A stretch of 29,705 nt of DNA from a virus: the IMG/VR virus record IMGVR_UViG_3300025889_000654, positions 1 to 29,705 of that record, one strand, 5' to 3'. The position numbers were made by a program, and so were the translations under genes. The notes below the pieces were generated by a model. It made no database searches. It was not told where the DNA came from and was given only the letters and a program-made list of their open reading frames with translations. Numbering within the stretch: position 1 is the stretch's first letter; every line of letters begins with the position of its first letter. Below, in pieces: positions 15,682 through 23,200 of the stretch.

Positions 15682-18600
15682 CTAAAGGTAATCTGAAGGC
15701 CTTTTAAGGAGGCCGGGAGTAGTGTATTTCGCAGGTGCTTGGGCAAAAGCTATATAGTGATAGTTCATGCCCATGTAATTTAAAGGACGCCGCCCGGCAA
15801 AGTCCAGAGCTCTACTACAAACAGTGAACCCCGCAGCAGAAGTTGCTATAGGTGCTCCCAGTTCGTCGTACCAGCTATAGACGTTACTGCCGTCTCCCAT
15901 GGGGTCATGCCCCATGGTAAAAGTATTGAGGCTATCTGCCACAGGATTGTTTCCTGATAACATGTCCGACATTATAAATTCCACGGAATAATATTCGCGT
16001 TGTGGGTTAGTGTCGGGACTGATAGGTTCAATGGTGTTCCAGCCGGTTATCAAAATCCATGCGGGTTTAAACCCGCAATGGACATAGTTTCCGCTTAAAG
16101 GATCTTGGCCTGTCCCGCCAGATGATCCCACGTAAGTGCCCACCTTACTAAAGCCCGGGACAGACCGGATACACATGGCCCAATAGTTTTGATAAAGCTC
16201 GTTTAGGTTTTTCCTTCCCGAGGATCCGTCGCTTACTTTTCCATAAATATTCGTCTCGTCCATGCCATAGACATACCCGTCCTCGGTCAGAATAGTCCCC
16301 GGTAGATCTTGGGAGGGTATACCAAGGGCAGACTGCTGCAGCTCGCCTTCGCGACCAGCCATTCCTGACAAGCGGTCTTTATGAACTACGTAAAGTGGAG
16401 TCCCCACCGGATAGTTGATTACGTTGCTACCCACGCTACCATAAATCACAGCTTCCGGAGCTGCCCCGAGATTATGTGGAATTGTAAGGTAATAACCTTC
16501 GCTATTCCCGCTCCATGTCATATAGGTTATTCCTGCCTGCGCATTAAGGTAGCAGGTAGTGCCTATCTCCCCGGAATTTGGATTAGATGGGAATGTAACA
16601 GGGTCGCTTTCTGGAGCTTTCCAAACGTACTGGGCGTAAGTCTTCGTTATGTATTCGTTAAAACCACCATCATTGTTTTGACCCATCGTATAGCCGTCTT
16701 GGTTAAAAGTAACGACCCCAGCATTATCTCCCTGCCCACTGCTAGGGAGAAAAGAATACTTTAATGCGTTTGGTGTCCCGGGCTGGCATCGCCTGCTAAG
16801 GCCCCCCGGGGATAAGTATTGCGTTGGAATAGCGCTGTCAATGATTGGCGACGTAAACAAAAGACAATCCTCGTAAATAGGGATGTTATTTGCTTGTTGC
16901 GTAGCGATTGCATGGGACAGAATAAGCGAGGGGTTGAGATCAAGCCCGGTAATCGTTCTATTGATTCCTAAATCTCCTGTGCCTAGACCACTAACGCCGA
17001 CAAATTCTGTTTCACTGCGCAAGATGCTTGGGTTAGGTTGCCGGACAGCAGAAAGTTCTGAGTACCCGCTTGGGGGTGCATACACAAATGGATATCGACC
17101 AAAATTTACTTGGATTGTGCCGTTAGAGGGTACCGTGAAACCGGGGAACCATTCTCCTGCCTCCGGGGTATTTGTGGCGGTTGTTGAAATTAAGAGCTCA
17201 TTGTTTTTATAAAAGGAAATGGTCCCTGCATCGTAGTCCGCAGCCACTCCGATAACGTCCCCTGTAGTAGCGGTGGGAAGCGACACGGCTTGGTAGGTCT
17301 GGGAAACCTCATCGTATTCCCAAAAATTCCCGGTAAAGGGGTCGTAGCAGTGTGTTTCGTTGTTTTTGTCTAGACCCAAATAGCCATGGGGTATTCGACC
17401 TTCCCGGTCCAGCAGGAAAGGGTTGTTTGCCGTCCGAAGCATGTTAAACGGCCATGGGGAAGGCATAGGGTTTCGAGGCCCTAAAAAAATACCAAAGGAT
17501 GGTGTCGTGGCCGGGCCCATAGAGATGTACACCTCATAGTAGGTTTTCATTCCCGTGGTTATAGTATGGGTTGCGTATGCCCCATATCCGGCGAAATGGC
17601 CTAAGTCTGGTACCTCAAACCCGTCCCCGTTGAAGACAGGGTTAAATATATAGGGGGTCGCCCTTGGCCACGGACCGGAAGTAAAGGTGTATCCGGCATC
17701 TTGCACCTTTGCAGGAATGGTGTAGGTCTGGAGCGGGGTGCCTATTGATCTCGCCGTGTTTAGCCCTGCCGTATGACCATACGGTTTACCCCACATCATT
17801 GGACTATCGTAGGCCCGAGACGGGACAGTTTGCGGCGCACCATCCGGCGTAATAGAATCCGCTGACCACGTCTCATTGTTCCCGGAACTGTCCGCGAGCA
17901 AAGATTCCGCCGTAGTTCCGTCCGAGAAATCTAAATGAGAACCGTAATTGCCGTAGAGGCCTGTGTAGATTGTTGGTTGCCATTGCCCCGTGCTCTCATT
18001 AACTGTTCCCACTCTATTAATAAAACCCCGTATTCCATCCATGTACTTAAAATCGTGGATTAAAAAGTTATTATCATATTGTCCCGGATCAAATCTCTGC
18101 CCAATACAAATCCTATTACCCGGGACCAGTGCGGGGATAACTGCATTTCTTTCAGGATATACTATGGGGCTCTCCGGGGTGAAATTCGAAAGTATGTTTT
18201 TCCCGTTAATAAACACCCGTTGCCGTAGCTCTGGCGCTGAGTTACCTGTGTCAAACATTATGTGCACATGCATCCACCCATCGCTGAGTATGGGGCTTAC
18301 CACATTTTTAAAATCCCACGGACCAGAAGTCAAGCCACTTTCGAAACGGAGATAGTTATATCCATAAGTATCTGCAGGGTCGGGCGTCTGTTTTAACATT
18401 GCCAACGAAAAAGATTTGTAAGTAGGGTCTGCTTCCCCACCATCGATGCTTAAAAAATACTGCTCGGGGCGGGGATAAGGCGTAACTCCACCAGTAGGGG
18501 CTACAGTGCCGAACTGTAGCCCCTCCATGAAGGATTTAACCCAAAAACTAAAAGTACATCTCCGTTGGTCAGGGAACCCGGGCAGAACATAATAGACGCC

Positions 18601-18684
18601 TCCGGAAGGGACCTTAAGGGAACTGTTGGATGTATAGGACCCCCCGGCGGAGCTCCCCAGCATATTTGAACCTACGATACTCAT
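15682..18684 (-). CDS. Large tail fibre / receptor-binding protein with LamG-like and SPRY-like domains (1000 aa)
   Basis: Start chosen at ATG 18684 ('MSIVGSNMLG'), which overlaps the previous TAA (TAATG) and has GGAG 10 nt upstream; the 45-residue extension to 18819 is out of character and lies inside the previous gene. Parts: concanavalin/LamG-like beta sandwich (about 40-220; 'CTFSFWVKSF', 'DGWMHVHIMFDTGNS', 'QRVFINGKNI'); SPRY-like domain (about 370-545; 'KTYYEVYISMG', 'GDVIGVAADYDAGTISFYKN'); C-terminal region (about 600-985) with 'GFKPAWILITG', 'AGFTVCSRALDF' and 'YHYIAFAQAPAKYTTPG', which I recall from aquatic phage tail fibres (DUF7483-like, from memory). The lectin-type folds suggest binding of host surface glycans. 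A 12-bp hairpin lies near its 5' end. It is followed by a possible chaperone gene. Confidence 0.78.
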   Translation of the reverse strand: MSIVGSNMLGSSAGGSYTSNSSLKVPSGGVYYVLPGFPDQRRCTFSFWVKSFMEGLQFGTVAPTGGVTPYPRPEQYFLSIDGGEADPTYKSFSLAMLKQTPDPADTYGYNYLRFESGLTSGPWDFKNVVSPILSDGWMHVHIMFDTGNSAPELRQRVFINGKNILSNFTPESPIVYPERNAVIPALVPGNRICIGQRFDPGQYDNNFLIHDFKYMDGIRGFINRVGTVNESTGQWQPTIYTGLYGNYGSHLDFSDGTTAESLLADSSGNNETWSADSITPDGAPQTVPSRAYDSPMMWGKPYGHTAGLNTARSIGTPLQTYTIPAKVQDAGYTFTSGPWPRATPYIFNPVFNGDGFEVPDLGHFAGYGAYATHTITTGMKTYYEVYISMGPATTPSFGIFLGPRNPMPSPWPFNMLRTANNPFLLDREGRIPHGYLGLDKNNETHCYDPFTGNFWEYDEVSQTYQAVSLPTATTGDVIGVAADYDAGTISFYKNNELLISTTATNTPEAGEWFPGFTVPSNGTIQVNFGRYPFVYAPPSGYSELSAVRQPNPSILRSETEFVGVSGLGTGDLGINRTITGLDLNPSLILSHAIATQQANNIPIYEDCLLFTSPIIDSAIPTQYLSPGGLSRRCQPGTPNALKYSFLPSSGQGDNAGVVTFNQDGYTMGQNNDGGFNEYITKTYAQYVWKAPESDPVTFPSNPNSGEIGTTCYLNAQAGITYMTWSGNSEGYYLTIPHNLGAAPEAVIYGSVGSNVINYPVGTPLYVVHKDRLSGMAGREGELQQSALGIPSQDLPGTILTEDGYVYGMDETNIYGKVSDGSSGRKNLNELYQNYWAMCIRSVPGFSKVGTYVGSSGGTGQDPLSGNYVHCGFKPAWILITGWNTIEPISPDTNPQREYYSVEFIMSDMLSGNNPVADSLNTFTMGHDPMGDGSNVYSWYDELGAPIATSAAGFTVCSRALDFAGRRPLNYMGMNYHYIAFAQAPAKYTTPGLLKRPSDYL
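15897..15917. repeat. 8-bp inverted repeat inside the fibre gene
   Basis: CCATGGGG-TCATG-CCCCATGG, near the 3' end of the 1000-residue fibre gene. No T-tract follows on either strand. Probably chance or codon-driven; listed because it is a perfect hairpin. Confidence 0.4.
18496..18524. repeat. Perfect 12-bp inverted repeat (hairpin) in the 5' part of the fibre gene
   Basis: AGGGGCTACAGT (18496-18507), 5-nt loop, ACTGTAGCCCCT (18513-18524). The stem lies about 160 nt after the fibre start codon. No T-tract follows on either strand, so it is not a terminator. It would form a very stable mRNA hairpin or a protein-binding or recombination site. Confidence 0.7.
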
Positions 18685-19550
18685 TAGGAATAATCTCCAG
18701 ACCACACAGCGTGAATTTGGGTAGGGCTTTTTACAATGTAATCCACTCGATCCACTGCGTTGAACCTTTGGGTAATGGTGGGCAGAAAACCTGCCTGAAA
18801 CTGCCAATTTTGATGCCAACCTAGGGTAACTAAACTGGAGCTAGGACGCTGTGTAATAAAAATAGATCCGCTTTGGCCTGCAACCGCATTCGTGGGAGCG
18901 TCAATGGTGTGTATGTTACCGGATGCTGCCAGCTGCAGGCTGAAATTATTAGCTAAGGATAAATCTATAGGGATTGTGGTCCCATCAACAAGCGCGACAA
19001 TGGATCCCGCTTGACCCCCTGTAAAGGTTTGCGGCACCGCTATGCCTGCTGCCCCCAAATTAGTACGAGCGCCTGCTGCGTCTACACCGCCAGTGCCCCC
19101 GCTAAGTACAGGAAGGGGCGACCCTAAGTTCAGTGCATCTAAGTAGGAGAACGCACTTAAAACGTTTATTCCATCGCTATATACAAATGCAATTTGGCCT
19201 GCAGCGACGGAAACTCCCGTACCTAGCTCGGTCTTAATGGTCAGTGCAAAGCCCCCAGTGCAGCCATTAATCACAATATAGAGTTTTGACACAGGGGGGC
19301 AAATAACATTGCGATTCGCTGTCAACGTGCCCGTGACATTAAGAATCATCTGTCGAGCTTGGTCAGACGAGGCATTGTTAAACGAAAGGTAGTAATCCGG
19401 TGAGTCGTCGTGTACAACTGCTGCCGTACCGGCGACGGCAGCGTCCAGCAGCGCCGTAATGCCCTCGTTAACACGGTTTCCCCAATCGCCGGTAAGCTCC
19501 CCGGTGACGGGCAGCTCCAGTCGCAAACTACTTGTATATGAACTAGGCAT
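18684..19550 (-). CDS. Tail fibre-like structural protein (288 aa)
   Basis: Fibre-like protein of a type I recall often in aquatic phages: N-terminal 'SSYTSSLRLELPVTGELTGD' then 'WGNRVNEGITALLDAAVAG', a beta-rich 'ARQMILNVTGTLTANRNVI' and 'PPVSKLYIVINGCTGGF' segment (about 65-115), then 'GGTGGVDAAGARTNLGAAG' (about 150-170), the Gly-Thr-Gly ... Thr-Asn-Leu-Gly motif of phage fibre shafts. The C-terminal 100 residues are beta-rich and end in 'HAVWSGDYS'. It starts 9 nt after the repeat protein gene with AAGGAAG as ribosome binding site and overlaps the large fibre gene by one base. Probably a fibre or connector between tail and the large fibre. Confidence 0.72.
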   Translation of the reverse strand: MPSSYTSSLRLELPVTGELTGDWGNRVNEGITALLDAAVAGTAAVVHDDSPDYYLSFNNASSDQARQMILNVTGTLTANRNVICPPVSKLYIVINGCTGGFALTIKTELGTGVSVAAGQIAFVYSDGINVLSAFSYLDALNLGSPLPVLSGGTGGVDAAGARTNLGAAGIAVPQTFTGGQAGSIVALVDGTTIPIDLSLANNFSLQLAASGNIHTIDAPTNAVAGQSGSIFITQRPSSSLVTLGWHQNWQFQAGFLPTITQRFNAVDRVDYIVKSPTQIHAVWSGDYS

Positions 19551-19559
19551 CTTACTTCC

Positions 19560-20249
19560 TTACATTGTTACTTCGTCCCAGACCGTTGTGGCGGTATTTG
19601 TAGCCACTTGGGTCCAGACAGGGTCTTGGCTTGTTGCAATGTCCGCCCATGACACAAGAACTCCCGTATTTATGTTTGTCCAACCACCAATCAGAACCGT
19701 GCCGATTTGGCCTATACCTGCAACGCCCAAAGCCGGTTTTTTAACCCACGGCCTTGCCGTACCAACCCGCCCTGTGCCTGCAACCCCGGAGGGTAAACCA
19801 ACGGCAGCACCTAACGCCGTACCAATTTCCCCTGTACCGAATATACCAGTTATGTTCGGGGAAATAAAGGGTGTGACTTGCCCAACAAAGGTATTGGCCT
19901 GAACGCCAATCAAAACAATGCTGTCGTCTATCTTTACGGTGGCAGTGCCGATTTCTCCGACACCCTCAACACCAACCAAGACAATGCTGTCGTCAACAGA
20001 AACAGTAACAGTGCCGATTTCTCCGACACCCTCAACACCAACCAAGGTTGGCTGGAGCTTGGCTACCGCATCGCCAACTAGGCCCTGCGCAGATACCCCG
20101 GAAAGTAATAGGCCGGAGTCTGTGGACGTAGTACCAATCAGGCCAGTGGCGTATATCCCAGTGGGATATACGTACACGTCGGGGAGCACCCCTATCTGGG
20201 TGCTAGTCGCAAACGGAGTTTCCGAATATGCCGAGTAGCCAAAAGCCAC
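19560..20249 (-). CDS. Glycine-rich G-x-G-x-I-G-T repeat structural protein (229 aa)
   Basis: Start is GTG at 20249, preceded by a strong AAGGGGAG (20254-20261, 4 nt spacing). The protein carries eight short repeats with consensus G-(V/I)-x-(G/A)-x-G-x-(I/V)-G-(T/x), at residues about 31-40, 51-60, 71-80, 93-102, 115-124, 135-144, 155-164 and 175-184, which should build a beta-solenoid or fibrous beta structure. The C-terminus (195-229) is Trp-rich: 'VSWADIATSQDPVWTQVATN'. I recall such repeat proteins beside fibre genes in environmental phages. Two of the repeats are nearly identical at DNA level (66-bp tandem repeat). Role as virion shaft or decoration is inferred from repeats and neighbours. 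Confidence 0.65.
   Translation of the reverse strand: MAFGYSAYSETPFATSTQIGVLPDVYVYPTGIYATGLIGTTSTDSGLLLSGVSAQGLVGDAVAKLQPTLVGVEGVGEIGTVTVSVDDSIVLVGVEGVGEIGTATVKIDDSIVLIGVQANTFVGQVTPFISPNITGIFGTGEIGTALGAAVGLPSGVAGTGRVGTARPWVKKPALGVAGIGQIGTVLIGGWTNINTGVLVSWADIATSQDPVWTQVATNTATTVWDEVTM
19915..20046. repeat. 66-bp tandem direct repeat
   Basis: Two adjacent 66-bp copies (19915-19980 and 19981-20046). The 14-nt start ACAATGCTGTCGTC (19915, 19981) and the 38-nt end beginning CAGTGCCGATTTCTCC (19943, 20009) are identical; only the middle differs. Each copy encodes 22 residues of the G-x-G-x-I-G-T protein, so loss or gain keeps the frame. Confidence 0.9.
20150..20172. repeat. 23-nt near-palindrome in the 5' part of the repeat-protein gene
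   Basis: CGTATATCCCA-G-TGGGATATACG, perfect on both arms, 77-99 nt downstream of the GTG start at 20249. As RNA it forms a 10-bp stem with a 3-nt loop. There is no T-tract on either side. It encodes part of 'YVYPTGIYA'. Confidence 0.7.
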
Positions 20250-20261
20250 GGTACTCCCCTT

Positions 20262-23200
20262 TTATGCCTGACTTTCAGTCCATGTGATACGTCCGACAGC
20301 GGTTAAAGGATTGGTAGTGGACACGGTTGACGGATCTTCTGCCAAAACAGCCACTACCGTCAGTACGTCGGGCCCATCCGGGAAGGTGCTGTCACCACCC
20401 AGAATTGCGTTACCCAATACACTAACTTCGCCCAAGTCCACCGCCGTAATGTTCAATGTTCGGTCGGCAGCGCCAACTGAACCCTGTGCACGGAAGGTGA
20501 AGATATCCACACCCCCCTCAATAGTGTCATCATTGGTATGGTAAAGCAGTTGGCTCAAACTTGGGTTCTGGACCCGTTCCCAATTATTTGTAGAAATCAG
20601 GCCGTTCAGGCGAAGTTTGATCTGGAGCGTGTGCGTGGTGGAGATACCGACACTTGCCAAAATCAACTGCATGCGGTTAATGATTTCTCGCTCTCCCAAA
20701 AAGCCCGGGGTTCCGGTGTCGACACTGGGGGCCAAGCGAATACTGATCAGCGGAATATCATAGACCACCGGCGTACTAGATGCAGCCAGCGTGACTGTGT
20801 AGGCACTATTGGCACCTGCGGTACCCGTAGGGGCAGGAGAAACCATGATCAGATTTCGAGTGGCATCGGTAGCACTGTTCCCAGCTAACCGAGTACGTAA
20901 ACTCACCTGATACGGCTGATTGGGCAAGCCGTAGAAAGATGCGTTAAACGGGTTAGCGGTTTTAGCGCCAGATAGATTGGCTCCGGTAATTTCTTGACCC
21001 GCGATAAGCGTGTTGTACACAGTGCTGGGTGTATCCACCAACAACGCATACCCAAGGGTGCGCCATGTGGTACCAACCCGCACCTCGTAGAACCCAACAG
21101 TCTCCGCCCGAGCCGTCACATTCAAGGTGGGTGTTCCGGTCAACTGGACGTTATTACTTGAAGCCGTAAACAAATACGCATTATCTGGGTCAAAGCGACC
21201 ATCCATAATCACCGATGTACCCCAGTGCGCCAACGCAGGGACATATGAGGGTCGGCCTGTGTTCTGGATCTCATACCGCGCAGGAAGGTTGCCTGAGCGG
21301 AGATAGGCTTCGGTCTGGTGGTTGTTATGGACAAACTCATGGGCATATCGAACAATGCCGTTTTGATCCTTAAATCCAAAGCGAACTTTTCCGGCGCCAT
21401 ACCATGCATAATCCATGTATGCCATCTGGATACGATAAGGCCGTAGGTAAAAACCCGAAGGTCCGGTGCCATCACAGCGGTCAATGTTCCACTCACTCTG
21501 TGGGACCCGTGTGTCGATTACCTTGGTAACAACAATACCAGAGGTGCTAACCCCACGGTAGGCAGGCAAAATATACAGGTTATTGTCACTGTCAATCTGG
21601 GTGACCAAATAAGTCTGGCCCTTAATGACGATGCGATCCCCCGCTACTAACTGCGACGTAAACCGCGTGTTTGTACCAATCAGTAAACTGTCCCTGAAGG
21701 TGGCTGCACATGACCCGCTGATCTGGGTGGTTGCATTACGGCGGCAAGCGTACACAGTATTGCCGTCAAATTCAAAGTACAGGCCGTTCTGGTCATCAAA
21801 GAGGCCGCACCGTAATGCGCTGTTAGTCCAGCTTTGGACATAAAACTCAGGTATGCCATTAGGTCCTGAGTTCGCATCACTGTCCGGAGCTCCCGCCAAT
21901 TGCATAGTGAACGTGAATTCATCAACAACTGACAGAACTTCGTGTTCGCCATTCCAGTAATCGACTGAACTGGTGGTCAATGCGCCACTCATGACAACAA
22001 CCAAACCGGGATCTAGGCGGTGTGGGTATCGGGTAGTAACCGTGGCGACGGTCCCCACAGAGCTCATGTTTTCAACCGGCGTAGAAGGTTGGAAGTTAAC
22101 TGCGTAACTAACCTGAATACCCTTGCCGGATTGATAGCGGAAGTACCTGCGAGTCTGACGAATCATCTGACTATCAGGGTTTTTACTGGGTATGAGCTCC
22201 ACCCCACCATCGTAGGGACGGTGTAACGCAGAACCATCCGCACGAATAAGCAGGCTTGTGCCTAGCGCAAACTTAGCACCGCTTACGCTAACTGCGGCTG
22301 CTTCGGTAAGCTCCAATTTTCCTGCACTGTTCACATAAGCAATAACATGCTCATACACAGCGCCAATGCTGGAGTACCGAGTCCATGTGTTCCCGACTCC
22401 AGCCGTAGTAATATCGATTACGTTTGTATTGGCCTCGGCGTCGGCAAAAGTGGGGTGTAAGGTGAAGTAGTTGGCGTCAACTAGGCGGACGTAGTAAAAG
22501 CGACCATCGACTAAAGGCTGTATAGGCGTCGGGGCTGAATAAACAATCATGTCCCCCGTGCTAAAGCCGTTATTAAAGCTGTAGAGCGTATTTGCCGCCG
22601 TGTTGACGGAAGTAATAACACCCGTAACTGTTGTTGGCGCTACAAGGAACGAAATTGAATCGCCGTTTTTAAAGAAAGACGTGAAGTTTGTGCCAACCCC
22701 TGTCACCACAACTGATCCGGAGGCAAGATCCACGGTCCCGGATCCGGTAACATCCCCTGCAATAGTGCTCGTCGTCAGAGACTGATCTTCGTCAGGGGCA
22801 GAGGCTAAAGCGATGGCTACCCCGTTTACGGCATCATCTGCGGTCAACGCAAGGCGGAACCAGTCTTCGCTAACCCGAATAACATAGTAAACCGTGGCAG
22901 TAGCCAAGGGGCTGATGGGTGTAGTAGCGGTATAAGTTACAGGCTGAGCGTCAACAAATCCATGCTTAAGATATAAAAGAGCATTTTCCTGTAGGTTTAC
23001 GGAAGTTGCAGGGCTGAACACCAAGTCACGCTGAGGAATATATGTTGTCGCAGCCATTTCAAAGGTGGCTGAGTCAACATTAGAAGTAATGGTGTACACG
23101 CCGTCAGCAGCACCGGGCGCAAGAGCCTCCATATTTTGTGTACCGGCCCCTGTGCTAAGCAGGTCAACGACAGTACTTTTTTGCCATGTGCCAGAACCGG

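Noticed and set aside
15897-15917. CCATGGGG/CCCCATGG hairpin as a terminator
   Set aside because: No T-tract on either strand and only 8 bp; within the range expected by chance.
15682-18684. Diversity-generating retroelement variable region in the fibre
   Set aside because: No reverse transcriptase or template repeat is present in the window, and no adenine-rich repeat pair was found.
18685-18819. N-terminal extension of the large fibre
   Set aside because: Lies entirely inside the preceding fibre gene; ATG 18684 has a TAATG overlap and GGAG upstream.
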